64,000 nucleotides of DNA, taken from the NCBI RefSeq assembly GCF_050596425.1, contig NZ_CP192292.1, positions 4,588,001-4,652,000 on the forward strand. Direction: 5' to 3'. Position 1 is the first letter of the stretch; each line of letters begins with the position of its first letter. The notes under the pieces were generated by a model. That model searched no databases and had not been told where the DNA came from. It saw nothing but the letters and a program-made list of their open reading frames with translations. The translations under genes were made by a program, and so were the position numbers. Source of the stretch: G963665925 sp050596425 (lineage in GTDB: Bacteria > Bacillota > Clostridia > Peptostreptococcales > Acidaminobacteraceae). This document shows, piece by piece, positions 1 through 9,216 of the stretch.

Positions 1-830
1 AGTTCTTGCTTTTTTAATTATGACATCAATGAAATATTTTCATCTATTAATTTAAGCAATCGAAACACAGATGTGCTTCACCGCATAATTTTTACTGTTT
101 TTAAGCAAAATAGCATACACTTTTCATGTATGTTTACAAGTGTATTTCTACTCTACAATATATCTATAATTACTGTAATAACAGCGTTTTGGTATATATA
201 AAACAATCATTTCGTACGAATTGTTACATTAATTTAATATTTAAATAAAAATACATACTTTCCGTAATATTTGTTCTTTGTAATTCAAGATTTCATGAAC
301 TTTCCCATCTTTTCCATCTCAATAAGACCACTTTTTACGAACAATTATGCATAATTCCTGTCATCAAATCACAGTCTTTTCAATGTAAAATATTTGCTTT
401 AAAACCTTTATAAACCACCAAATATGCAATCATTGTGTATTCGACCACCCTAACAACCGTTAGGTTGAAACTCTAAAATACGCTATTTCATTGACTTTTG
501 AGTATTTTTTGAATAGATGTCTCTTTTTTTGATTTTTGAGTATTTAGTACATTTTGTGTATTTATATTCATTCGCCTCGCTTGACCGAATTGTCTGAATT
601 ATGTATCATTTGCATAACCTATAACATTTCATCATTTGGATCGCATCATTTTACAATGCGTCCACATATCACTATTTAGGAGGGGGACTCTGGAAGAAAT
701 GTTGGTGACTTTGCATCTTATGATTCCATAATTATTCTTTTATTGAATTATAAGTCACAATCATTCGACTTTTACAATATAAGTTACTTCTTGAAATACA
801 ATTCTTGAAACACAAGCAGTTTCTTATATT
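1..830. other. AT-rich non-coding stretch before the first operon
   Basis: No convincing gene on either strand. Small features seen are a direct repeat TTTTGAGTATTT at 496-507 and 534-545, a hairpin at 638-663 (GGATCGCAT pairing with ATGCGTCC, one bulge), and a strong Shine-Dalgarno-like AGGAGGGGG at 678-686 that is followed only by a 10-codon ORF. The promoter of the downstream operon is probably here or in the repeat that follows, but I cannot place it. Confidence 0.6.
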
Positions 831-946
831 TGGCGCTTGCATATTATAAATCTACGCCCTCAAAATACCTACTATAGAATTTTTCATTTTTAAATATCTA
901 TTTATGGTATAGCAAGGGGGATTAAATGATATTTAGCAAGTCGCTT
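831..946 (+). repeat. Nested-palindrome element, copy 1
   Basis: First of five related 116-119 bp elements in the window. Read toward the downstream gene, it starts GGCGCTTGC and ends GCAAGTCGC, which pair as an outer stem. Inside lie an imperfect inner stem (CCCT... to ...AAGGG) and the conserved loop ending AAATATC. It lies 110 bp upstream of the start at 1057. This copy is one of the more decayed in the inner stem. Confidence 0.8.
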
Positions 947-1056
947 ATCTATAAGGATGATTAGGAATGATTGGAAATGATCTGCTTTAGCAAAGTTTAT
1001 ACAAGTAATAACGCAGTTGTGCGTTGTTATAAATAATCCTTTGGAGGGGGAAAAAT

Positions 1057-2232
1057 ATGAAAAAATTATTGGCAATGCTTATGATTCTGGTAATGGTAAT
1101 CGGTATGGCAGGATGTTCTCAGCCTGCACCAGCTGAAGAGCCAGCTGAAACTGGATCAGAAGCAACAAGTGAAGAAACGGCTGAAGCGCCAAACTTCAAA
1201 ATTGGTATTATGACGGGTACTGTTTCTCAGAACGAAGAGGAATACCGTGCAGCTGAATCCGTTCAGCAGAAATACGGTGAAGAAAATGTTCTTATCATGA
1301 CATATCCAGATAAGTTCATGGATGAGCAGGAAACAACTATTGCAAACCTAGTTTCTATGGCTTCTGATCCAGAAGTTAAAGCGCTTATCATCGTTCAAGC
1401 TGTTCCTGGTACTTCAGCAGCTATCGAAAAAGTTAAAGAATTCCGTGATGACCTACTTATCATCGCTGGCGTTCCTGGGGAAGATCCAAAAATGATCGCC
1501 GACAAGGCTGACATCGTTCTTGCAATGGACGAACTTACAATGGGTCGTACAATTCCTGAGCAAGCTAAAAAGCAAGGGGCAGAAGTGTTTGTTCACTACT
1601 CTTTCCCACGTCACATGTCTTATGCACTTCTATCAGCTCGTCGTGACCTGTTAAAAGAAACTTGTGATGAAATTGGCCTACAATTCGTAGACGCAACAGC
1701 TCCAGACCCAACTGGGGATGCTGGTGTATCTGGTGCTCAACAGTTTATCCTTGAAGATGTTCCAAGAATGGTTGAAAAGTACGGCAAGAACACTGCATTC
1801 TTCTCTACAAACTGTTCTATGCAGGTGCCTCTAATTTCAGCAGCACTTGACGAAGGCGCAATCTATCCTCAACCTTGTTGTCCTTCTCCATATCATGGCT
1901 TCCCATCAGCTCTTGGTATCGAGATTCCAGAAGACAAAAAAGGTGATGTTCAGTTCGCTATCGATCAGATCACTGCAGAAGTTGCAGAACGTGGCGGTAC
2001 TGGCAGATTCTCTACATGGCCAGTTCCTGTTGCTATGATGTTTGTTGAAGGTTCAGCAGATTATGCATGGGAATGGGCAAGCGGAAACATTTCTGAAAAG
2101 GTAGACAAAGAAGCTCTTAATGCTATGTTCAACGAGTACGCTGGTGTTAATGTAACACTTAACGAACTTGACGAAAATGGCGTACATTATAGCAACTACA
2201 TGATGGCTATGATGGACTTCCTAGACTTCTAA
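1057..2232 (+). CDS. DUF3798-family solute-binding lipoprotein
   Basis: A 391-residue exported lipoprotein. The N-terminal signal ends in a lipobox (GMAGC, Cys about 20), followed by a Glu/Thr/Ala-rich linker and a periplasmic-binding-protein-like body from about residue 45 (KIGIMTGTVSQNEEEYRAAE). This matches my recollection of DUF3798 proteins, which sit with sugar/nucleoside-type ABC transporters. The start follows TTTGGAGGGGG. It is the first gene of a four-gene importer operon and is probably the ligand-capture subunit on the outer membrane face. The ligand is unknown; the permease type suggests a sugar, nucleoside or related polar solute, which is inference. Confidence 0.82.
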   Translation: MKKLLAMLMILVMVIGMAGCSQPAPAEEPAETGSEATSEETAEAPNFKIGIMTGTVSQNEEEYRAAESVQQKYGEENVLIMTYPDKFMDEQETTIANLVSMASDPEVKALIIVQAVPGTSAAIEKVKEFRDDLLIIAGVPGEDPKMIADKADIVLAMDELTMGRTIPEQAKKQGAEVFVHYSFPRHMSYALLSARRDLLKETCDEIGLQFVDATAPDPTGDAGVSGAQQFILEDVPRMVEKYGKNTAFFSTNCSMQVPLISAALDEGAIYPQPCCPSPYHGFPSALGIEIPEDKKGDVQFAIDQITAEVAERGGTGRFSTWPVPVAMMFVEGSADYAWEWASGNISEKVDKEALNAMFNEYAGVNVTLNELDENGVHYSNYMMAMMDFLDF

Positions 2233-2293
2233 GAGTCATACATACAGCTTAATACCGGCAACTGCCGAATGAGCTATGTAAAAGCAAAACTCA

Positions 2294-2326
2294 TGTGAGG
2301 TTGCCCAAATGGGCAGCCTTACATTT
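2294..2326 (+). terminator. Intra-operon hairpin after the binding-protein gene
   Basis: The stem TGtGAGGtTGCCC / GGGCAgCCTtACA has an AAAT loop and is followed by TTTTGAAT. It lies in the 273-bp gap between the lipoprotein and ATPase genes. Such hairpins often give more binding-protein mRNA than transporter mRNA through partial termination or 3'-end protection; that role is inferred here. Confidence 0.55.
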
Positions 2327-2505
2327 TGAATAAGTCCTCAACAAAAATTGTAAGTATCGAGTATTTTTATCATCAATATGGAAATCGAAGAATAACCCTT
2401 AGTAAGTGACAAAGCACTTTTACGAAAATCATAAATACTATTTTAGATGGACATTGAGATGCTAAATCATGTGTGGAGAAAGAATTGAAAAGGTGGTGCT
2501 TCCCG

Positions 2506-4116
2506 ATGGCAGAATATACTCTGCAAATGAAAGACATCGTTAAGGAATACTACGGGAACCGCGTTCTTAAGGGTGTCAACCTACAGGTTAAACCAGGTGA
2601 AATCCATGCACTTCTAGGTGAAAATGGCGCTGGGAAATCAACGCTTATGAATATACTTTTCGGCATGCCCGTCATCCATAATACAGGTGGCTTTGAAGGT
2701 CAAGTCCTGATTAATGGAGAGCCTGTCAAAGTAAAATCACCTAAGGCGGCTATGGAAGAAGGTATCGGCATGGTTCACCAAGAGTTCATGCTCGTTCCCG
2801 GATTTACACTCACAGAGAACATTAAGTTAAACCGTGAAATAACAAAACCTAATCTTGTGAGCACAGTTTTTAGAAATAAAAATCTAGAAACTCTGGACCG
2901 CAAGACCATGGATCAGGATGCAAGAAAAGCCCTAGATAGACTGGGCATGAACATAGATGAATGGGTGAAAGTACAGGGTCTCCCTGTCGGACATATGCAA
3001 TTTATTGAAATCGCCCGTGAAATTGATAAACTCGGCATTAAACTCCTCGTATTTGATGAGCCAACAGCGGTTCTCACTGAATCTGAAGCAGACAACTTAA
3101 TCGCCGCTATGAAAAAACTGGCTTCATCAGGTATTTCAATACTATTTATCACGCACCGCCTTGATGAAGTTATGCAGGCAGCCAACAACATTACCATTCT
3201 TAGAGACGGCGAACTTGTTGCAACAAGAGCTGTTGAAGACACTGATGTTTTAGAACTTGCAGAGCTCATGGTTGGTCGAAAGGTCGAAGTGACAAAGAAG
3301 GTTGAATCCAATGCTGATTCTATTAAAAATGATGTCACGCTCTCCATAAAAGATCTGCATGTTGCCATGCCTGGCGAAGAAGTTAAAGGCATTAATTTAG
3401 AAATACATAGGGGTGAAGTTCTTGGAATAGGCGGTCTAGCCGGTCAAGGCAAACTCGGTATTGCAAATGGTATATGCGGTATGTACCCATCCAGTGGTGA
3501 CATTAAATTGAATGGACAAGCCCTTAAACTAAATGATACACGAAACGCCCTTGAACAAGGATTGGCTTTTGTTTCTGAAGATCGTCGAGGGGTTGGACTT
3601 CTTCTTGATTCCTCTATTGAGGATAATATCGTTGTCACAACCATGCAAGTTAAGGGAGAATATTTAAAGCGTTATGGACCATTCACCCAGGCCAACTATG
3701 GTCAGATTCGTGACCACGCGCTTCAAATGATAAAAGATCTAGACATTCGATGTACTGGACCTGCACAGCCCACACGTCGCCTTTCTGGTGGTAATCAGCA
3801 AAAGGTCTGTGTTGCTAGAGCTCTAACACTCCAACCAGATGTTCTCTTTGTTTCAGAGCCTACACGCGGCATTGATATTGGCGCTAAAAAACTGGTTCTT
3901 GATCTTCTGGTAAAACTCAACAAGGAAATGGGAATGACGGTTATTATCACATCGAGTGAACTGGCTGAACTGCGTGCAGTTTGTGACCGTATTGCCATTG
4001 TTACTGAAGGTAGAATTGAGGGCGTTCTTACACCGGATGCACCTGATAGAGATTTCGGTCTTATGATGTCTGGTGAATATCACAAAGTTATGAAAAGCAA
4101 GGAGGCGATCTCATGA
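2506..4116 (+). CDS. ABC importer ATPase, two nucleotide-binding domains (RbsA/MglA/YufO type)
   Basis: About 536 residues with two fused ABC domains. Domain 1 has Walker A GENGAGKST and Walker B LLVFDEPTAVLTE; its signature region (GLPVGHMQ) is divergent. Domain 2 has the relaxed P-loop GGLAGQGK usual for this subfamily, signature LSGGNQQK and Walker B VLFVSEPTRGID. A GTG lies further upstream at 2473, but ATG 2506 has AAAGGTGG at the right distance and begins the conserved MAEYTLQMKDI, so I use it. It ends in an ATGA overlap with the first permease. It energises import of whatever the DUF3798 lipoprotein binds. Confidence 0.88.
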   Translation: MAEYTLQMKDIVKEYYGNRVLKGVNLQVKPGEIHALLGENGAGKSTLMNILFGMPVIHNTGGFEGQVLINGEPVKVKSPKAAMEEGIGMVHQEFMLVPGFTLTENIKLNREITKPNLVSTVFRNKNLETLDRKTMDQDARKALDRLGMNIDEWVKVQGLPVGHMQFIEIAREIDKLGIKLLVFDEPTAVLTESEADNLIAAMKKLASSGISILFITHRLDEVMQAANNITILRDGELVATRAVEDTDVLELAELMVGRKVEVTKKVESNADSIKNDVTLSIKDLHVAMPGEEVKGINLEIHRGEVLGIGGLAGQGKLGIANGICGMYPSSGDIKLNGQALKLNDTRNALEQGLAFVSEDRRGVGLLLDSSIEDNIVVTTMQVKGEYLKRYGPFTQANYGQIRDHALQMIKDLDIRCTGPAQPTRRLSGGNQQKVCVARALTLQPDVLFVSEPTRGIDIGAKKLVLDLLVKLNKEMGMTVIITSSELAELRAVCDRIAIVTEGRIEGVLTPDAPDRDFGLMMSGEYHKVMKSKEAIS

Positions 4117-5153
4117 ATGAAGCAATCAGAGACTTCACGAGGAAAGTAGGGATCCCGCGTTTAATCATTTCCTTATTTTTCGTATTTCTTTGTATTTCAT
4201 CAGTATCTTTAGGACTTCCATTTGCCTCCTTATCTTCTGATACACTCAGACGTTTTGGTATGAATGGTATCCTTGTACTCGCTATGATTCCATCAATACA
4301 GTCAGGGCTTGGTCCTAACTTCGGCCTGCCACTAGGCATTATTTGTGGCATTCTAGGCAGTGTTCTTGCCATTGAGCTTGGTCTAGTCGGCCTTGCAGGC
4401 TTTTGGGGCGCAATCATTATTTCAATGCCTTTTGCCATCGGCGTGGGCATTGCATACGGTATAATGCTTAATAAAATCAAAGGTTCTGAGATGCTTGTTG
4501 CCACATATACAGGATTCTCAATCGTCTCCTTTATGAGTATTGTATGGATTCTGATTCCACTAAAAAGTCCCGAAATGGTTTGGCCAATCGGTCGTGGTCT
4601 TCGTGTTACAATCGCCCTAGACTCGACATTTGGAAACATTCTAAATAACTTTATGCAAATCAATATTGGAAAACTCAGTATTCCTACAGGTCTACTTCTC
4701 TTCTTCTTTGCAATGTGCGCACTGGTCTTTGTCTTTAACCGATCAAAGATGGGCATTGCCATGAAGGCGACAGGAGACAACCCGACATTTGCTCTTGCTT
4801 CTGGTATTGATGTTGACTTCTACCGTATTGTTGGTTCAGTCCTATCGACAACTTTAGCTTCTATAGGTATTATAGTTTACGCTCAAAGTTACGGTTTTGT
4901 TCAGCTTTACCAAGCGCCACTCATGATGGCCTTCCCAGCGGTTGCTGCCGTACTTATTGGCGGTGCCTCTGCTAGAAAAGCAAAAATTTCTCACGTTATT
5001 ATTGGTACCTTCTTATTCCAGGGTCTGCTCACAATCGCACTCCCTGTAGCCAATGAAGCGATCAAGGTTGGTAACCTTTCAGAGGTTCTCCGTATGATCG
5101 TACAAAATGGTATCATCTTATACGCACTCACAAAAGTTGGAGGTGAATCATAA
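4113..5153 (+). CDS. ABC importer permease 1 (BPD_transp_2 type)
   Basis: A 346-residue membrane protein with about 8-10 hydrophobic segments, of the ribose/nucleoside permease family (RbsC/YufP-Q class). A typical segment is GIAMKATGDNPTFALASGI, followed by VAAVLIGGASA near the C-terminus. The start has AAGGAGG and overlaps the ATPase stop by 4 bp; its own stop overlaps the next start (TAATG). It should form the heterodimeric channel with permease 2. Confidence 0.88.
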   Translation: MNEAIRDFTRKVGIPRLIISLFFVFLCISSVSLGLPFASLSSDTLRRFGMNGILVLAMIPSIQSGLGPNFGLPLGIICGILGSVLAIELGLVGLAGFWGAIIISMPFAIGVGIAYGIMLNKIKGSEMLVATYTGFSIVSFMSIVWILIPLKSPEMVWPIGRGLRVTIALDSTFGNILNNFMQINIGKLSIPTGLLLFFFAMCALVFVFNRSKMGIAMKATGDNPTFALASGIDVDFYRIVGSVLSTTLASIGIIVYAQSYGFVQLYQAPLMMAFPAVAAVLIGGASARKAKISHVIIGTFLFQGLLTIALPVANEAIKVGNLSEVLRMIVQNGIILYALTKVGGES

Positions 5154-6463
5154 TGTCAGAAATCACAAATGTTTCTCCAGCTGTAGAAGAGATTCCTTTT
5201 TCAAGAAAAATAAAGAACTTTATGATCAACTACAGTGTTACGATTCTGTTCGTTATACTCGGTGTTGTTGGGGCTTGGCTTTCTGGCTTACCGCCATTTT
5301 TCCTACTCAACGAACTCTTAACACGTATAACACGTAACTCTTTCCTTGTTCTTTCACTCCTAATACCTGTTCTTGCAGGGATGGGACTTAACTTTAGTAT
5401 TACAATTGGTGCTATGGCCGGACAAATGGCTATTGTCCTTGTTTCACACTGGGGTATAGGTGGTTTCCCTGGTTTCCTTCTGGCTGTTGCTATAGCGGCA
5501 CCATTTGGTATCGTCTTTGGTATCTTGACAGGTCGTCTACTGAACAAAACTCGTGGACAGGAAATGATCGCTTCCATGATCACTGGCTTCTTCGCCAATG
5601 GTATCTATCAGTTCATATTCCTCTTCGCACTCGGTACGATTATTCCTTTCTCTGACCCTAAAATGATGATGTCTGGCGGTGTTGGTATTCGAAACACTGT
5701 CGATTTATCTGGAGATGCAGGCATTAAATATGCCTTAGATGGACTTGTGAAATGGCCTTTCTTCTACGTTTTAATGGCTGGATGCGCTTTAGGCGCTCTC
5801 TATTTCATCAAAAAAATCTATTTGAGTCGAGAAATGAAACAACTGGCTATGCAAAAACGTAAGAATGCGGCCAACCTCATTCTTTGCCTTCTTGGTGTCG
5901 GGGTTGCTTCATGGGTTATGTTTGCAAAGAACCTACCGATGCAAGTGGCCATGATGAAAAATCTTCAGCTTCCAGTCATAACAGCACTTGTTATCATTGG
6001 ACTGTGTATATTCAACATTGTCATTGTACGGACCAAGCTTGGCCAAGATTTTAGAACGGTTGGGCAAGATCAGCACATTGCTCAAGTTGCCGGCATTCAC
6101 GTTGATAAAGTCCGTATTATTGCCATCACCATTTCTATGGTGCTTGCTGCATGGGGGCAGATTATATTCCTACAAAACATGAGTGTTCTCAACACCTATG
6201 GCAGCCACGTTCAAATTGGTATGTTCTCCGTTGCAGCCCTTCTCATCGGTGGTGCATCTGTATCAAGAGCCACTGTTGGTCAGGCAATACTAGGGGTTAT
6301 CCTATTCCATACACTCTTTATCGTTTCTCCTAAAGCCGGTCAAAACATGTTCGGCGATGCACAGATTGGTGAATTCTTCCGTGCATTTGTAGCTTATGGC
6401 GTTATCGGTGTTTCTTTAGGACTCCATGCGGTTCGTAAAATGCATGAGGCTAAAAAAGGATAG
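5153..6463 (+). CDS. ABC importer permease 2 (BPD_transp_2 type)
   Basis: A 436-residue membrane protein paralogous to permease 1, with a longer N-terminal cytoplasmic tail and an extra loop around residues 215-240. Family-like stretches are GMGLNFSITIGAMAGQMAI and, near the C-terminus, VAALLIGGASVSRATVGQAILG. The start follows GGAGGTGAATCATA and is coupled to the preceding stop. It is the last gene of the operon; a strong hairpin follows at 6529-6562. Confidence 0.88.
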   Translation: MSEITNVSPAVEEIPFSRKIKNFMINYSVTILFVILGVVGAWLSGLPPFFLLNELLTRITRNSFLVLSLLIPVLAGMGLNFSITIGAMAGQMAIVLVSHWGIGGFPGFLLAVAIAAPFGIVFGILTGRLLNKTRGQEMIASMITGFFANGIYQFIFLFALGTIIPFSDPKMMMSGGVGIRNTVDLSGDAGIKYALDGLVKWPFFYVLMAGCALGALYFIKKIYLSREMKQLAMQKRKNAANLILCLLGVGVASWVMFAKNLPMQVAMMKNLQLPVITALVIIGLCIFNIVIVRTKLGQDFRTVGQDQHIAQVAGIHVDKVRIIAITISMVLAAWGQIIFLQNMSVLNTYGSHVQIGMFSVAALLIGGASVSRATVGQAILGVILFHTLFIVSPKAGQNMFGDAQIGEFFRAFVAYGVIGVSLGLHAVRKMHEAKKG

Positions 6464-6524
6464 ATTCCAACACATCAAGGTTTCAACTGTATAACCTCCT
6501 TCTCCAACGTTATAGGTTTATACG

Positions 6525-6569
6525 TAAAAAAACGGAACGACTCAAAAGAGTCGTTCCGTTTTGTTTTTT
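6525..6569. terminator. Bidirectional terminator between convergent genes
   Basis: A perfect 15-bp stem AAAACGGAACGACTC / GAGTCGTTCCGTTTT (6529-6543 and 6548-6562) has an AAAA loop and is flanked by an A-tract and a T-tract. It sits between the end of the ABC operon (6463, +) and the end of the AraC gene (6597, -) and can serve both. Confidence 0.9.
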
Positions 6570-6596
6570 GATCCCTACTCGTTTTTTGATCCCTAC

Positions 6597-7460
6597 TCAT
6601 AGTAGAGGCTCCCCCATTAACTCAGTCATCATGGCATACTGCTTAGGCGTCCATCCATACTTGTTTTTAAAAAGCCTAATAAAATACGACACATTTTCAT
6701 ATCCCAGCTCGTAGCAAACCTCTGTTACATTTTTAGATTTTAGCATATCTCTCGCTCTTGCCAGTTTAAAATTACGGATATATTCCGTGGGAGAAGACCC
6801 CGTCACATTTTTAAACTGTCTTGAAAAATTCGACTCTGACATATTCACCACCCATGACAACTCTTTGACTGTTATTGGATTGTTTATATTCTCTTGAATA
6901 TATGCAATCGCAATAGCAATCGGATGATTCTTATCACTGTGCAAAATATGATAGGCGCCTTTCATTTTTAAAAGTTCATAAACCATTTCCTGTGCATAAA
7001 GATCAATAAGAAAAGATTTGTTGATTTCCCTGCTAAAGTAGGTCCTTACAATCTTATCAATATCAAACTTCAAGGCACTTTTATTCTCTCCTAAAAATGT
7101 TTTGTTACACAACTTAAAATTCGTTAAATTTGTATCAATGTCCATTTGAACTTTATCACCCACTTTATCAATAAGAGCACCGCTCATTTCAAGGACAAGG
7201 GCTTTGGTGGATGTTTTCATATGCATGTCTACATGGGAATGAGCCGGCAGGAGTACAAATTGGTCTTTACCATAAACGAACTCCCTTCCATCATTGATTT
7301 TAACCTGCTTTTCACCTTCAATCACAGTGCACAGTCTAACGTATTCGTATGATTTATATGTGTCTGTAAACTGACTGGGAAGGTCATAATAAAGGAGTCT
7401 TAGGTGCTCTGTTTCAAATCGATCCAGTTTTTCTAGTTGTCGGCTAAAATTTTGCATCAT
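6597..7460 (-). CDS. AraC-family transcriptional regulator
   Basis: About 287 residues. The N-terminal half looks like a cupin sensor (residues about 30-110, with YGKDQFVLLPAHSHVDMHM). The C-terminal half holds two helix-turn-helix motifs (KELSWVVNMSESNFSRQFK and a second with VTEVCYELGYENVSYFIRLFK, then YGWTPKQY). The ATG at 7475 overlaps the SD itself (ATGGAGGTG); ATG 7460 lies just after GGAGGTGAAAACC and is the better start. The gene is divergent from the alcohol dehydrogenase and convergent with the ABC operon, so either could be its target. Confidence 0.9.
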   Translation of the reverse strand: MMQNFSRQLEKLDRFETEHLRLLYYDLPSQFTDTYKSYEYVRLCTVIEGEKQVKINDGREFVYGKDQFVLLPAHSHVDMHMKTSTKALVLEMSGALIDKVGDKVQMDIDTNLTNFKLCNKTFLGENKSALKFDIDKIVRTYFSREINKSFLIDLYAQEMVYELLKMKGAYHILHSDKNHPIAIAIAYIQENINNPITVKELSWVVNMSESNFSRQFKNVTGSSPTEYIRNFKLARARDMLKSKNVTEVCYELGYENVSYFIRLFKNKYGWTPKQYAMMTELMGEPLL

Positions 7461-7695
7461 GGTTTTCACCTCCATTTCAATATGAAATTGTCTTGCTCAT
7501 ATTTTCCTTTCTTCTCTTCATACTTAATTCAAAGTGCGGACATATATCTATACACAAACCAATACTTATGAAGAGTCTACCCGAGCCAAAACTACGTAAT
7601 CCGTTCATTTTACTTGCCTCTCCGCTTTTCTATCATATCAGAAAAACCATCAAAATATTTAATGAAATCAAATCTGGACTACTTTTTGGATAGAA

Positions 7696-7725
7696 TTGTT
7701 AGTTTTCACTGACAGAATATATTAT
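7696..7725 (+). promoter_or_regulatory. Candidate promoter of the alcohol dehydrogenase gene
   Basis: TTGTTA (7696-7701), an 18-bp spacer, and TATTAT (7720-7725). The rest of the 308-bp divergent gap 7461-7768 shows no further recognisable element. Confidence 0.4.
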
Positions 7726-7768
7726 ATTTAAATTGTTAATACTTTATCAGGATTACAGGAGGAAAATT

Positions 7769-8920
7769 ATGAGCACTATGATGTTTTTTATGCCGTCAGT
7801 CAACTTGATGGGGCCGGGAGCACTCACCGATGCAGGTGCGCAAATACAAGCTCTTGGATTTAAAAAAGCTCTCATCGTTACAGATAAAGTTCTAAATGAT
7901 ATAGGTCTTGTGAGTAAACTCACTGGCGTCTTAAGCGAGCGTAATGTGGACTATATAGTCTTTGATGGCACACAAGCCAACCCAACCGTAGGCAATGTTG
8001 AGTCTGGTCTTAAACTTTTAAAAGACCATAACTGCGACTTTGTCATTTCCTTTGGTGGCGGTTCACCCCATGACTGTGCAAAGGGCATTGCACTTGTGGG
8101 CGCCAATGGAGGCAGTATTAAAGACTATGAGGGCGTGGATAAGTCAAACAAGCCCCAGATGCCTTTGGTGGCTGTGAATACCACAGCAGGAACAGCCAGT
8201 GAAATGACACGTTTTTGCATTATTACCGATGAAGACCGCCACATAAAAATGGCCATTGTCGATAAAAACACAACGCCGATTATTTCAGTGAATGACCCAC
8301 TGCTTATGGTCGATAAACCCGCTTCTTTAACGGCTGCAACAGGTATGGACGCCCTGACACACGCCGTTGAAGCTTACGTTTCAACCATAGCAACACCGGT
8401 TACAGACGCTTGTGCACTTCAAGCTATTACACTGGTTTCTGAGCATCTTCGGGGGGCTGTTGAAAACGGCAAGGATGAGCACAAGCGTGACCGCATGGCC
8501 TATGCTCAGTTCCTTGCTGGCATGGCTTTCAACAATGCAAGTCTTGGGTATGTACACGCAATGGCACACCAGCTTGGCGGATTTTACGATCTCCCTCATG
8601 GCGTTTGTAACGCCGTTCTTCTTCCCCATGTTCAGCAGTACAATGCTTTAGTTGCTCCGAAACGTCTCAAAGATGTGGCGGGGGCTATGGGCGTGAACAC
8701 AGAGGGCATGAGTGATACAGAAGGTGCACAGGCAGCTATTGACGCCATTAAAAACCTGTCTTCTGACATTGGTATACCAGCTGGCCTTTCAGATTTAGGC
8801 GCTAAGGAAGAAGACCTTAAAACACTTTCTGAAAATGCCCTTAATGACGCTTGTGGATTCACAAATCCAAAACAAGCCACTCTTGAAGAGATTATGGACA
8901 TTTATAGAAAGGCTATGTAA
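7769..8920 (+). CDS. Iron-containing (group III) alcohol dehydrogenase
   Basis: About 383 residues, full length for the FucO/DhaT/YiaY family of NAD(P)H-linked Fe-dependent dehydrogenases. Visible motifs are the nucleotide-binding GGGSPHDCAKGI, NTTAGTASEMTRF, and the metal ligands in MDALTHAVEAY (Asp, His) and HAMAHQLGGFYDLPHGVCN (two His). ATG 7769 follows AGGAGGAAAATT, so I prefer it over an in-frame start at 7733. It probably interconverts aldehydes and alcohols during fermentation. The exact substrate cannot be read from the sequence. Confidence 0.93.
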   Translation: MSTMMFFMPSVNLMGPGALTDAGAQIQALGFKKALIVTDKVLNDIGLVSKLTGVLSERNVDYIVFDGTQANPTVGNVESGLKLLKDHNCDFVISFGGGSPHDCAKGIALVGANGGSIKDYEGVDKSNKPQMPLVAVNTTAGTASEMTRFCIITDEDRHIKMAIVDKNTTPIISVNDPLLMVDKPASLTAATGMDALTHAVEAYVSTIATPVTDACALQAITLVSEHLRGAVENGKDEHKRDRMAYAQFLAGMAFNNASLGYVHAMAHQLGGFYDLPHGVCNAVLLPHVQQYNALVAPKRLKDVAGAMGVNTEGMSDTEGAQAAIDAIKNLSSDIGIPAGLSDLGAKEEDLKTLSENALNDACGFTNPKQATLEEIMDIYRKAM

Positions 8921-8987
8921 GTCCACCCTTTATTTGCGGACTGCAAGAGGACTTTTATAGCTCTTTAAGCATGTTCCGTACATACAT

Positions 8988-9027
8988 AAAGGCTTGGGAT
9001 AAAAATCCCAAGCCTTTTATTATTTTT
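8988..9027 (+). terminator. Terminator of the alcohol dehydrogenase gene
   Basis: Stem AAAGGCTTGGGAT / ATCCCAAGCCTTTT with an AAAA loop, followed by ATTATTTTT, 68 bp after the stop codon at 8920. Confidence 0.9.
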
Positions 9028-9216
9028 ACTCTATATTAGTATTTGCTTATACTATTTCTGATTCGGTCCACTTTTAAACCATATGTGGACATCTGTGAAT
9101 CCATAGTATTTGTAAAGTTTATTTGCTAAACACATACACTCTTATGATTTGCCTTTTATCCAAACAAATACCCTGTGAACATTTTAATTCGCTTTCGCAT
9201 ATTTTTTTCTGCTCTT

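Noticed and set aside
678..730. Strong Shine-Dalgarno (AGGAGGGGG) followed by a short ORF
   Set aside because: The first ATG is 17 bases away and opens only 10 codons; no other start fits. Kept as a remark, not a gene.
4088..4780. 230-codon open frame on the minus strand inside the permease gene
   Set aside because: It is antisense to a clear permease frame, has no SD and has the low-complexity, basic composition of a shadow frame.
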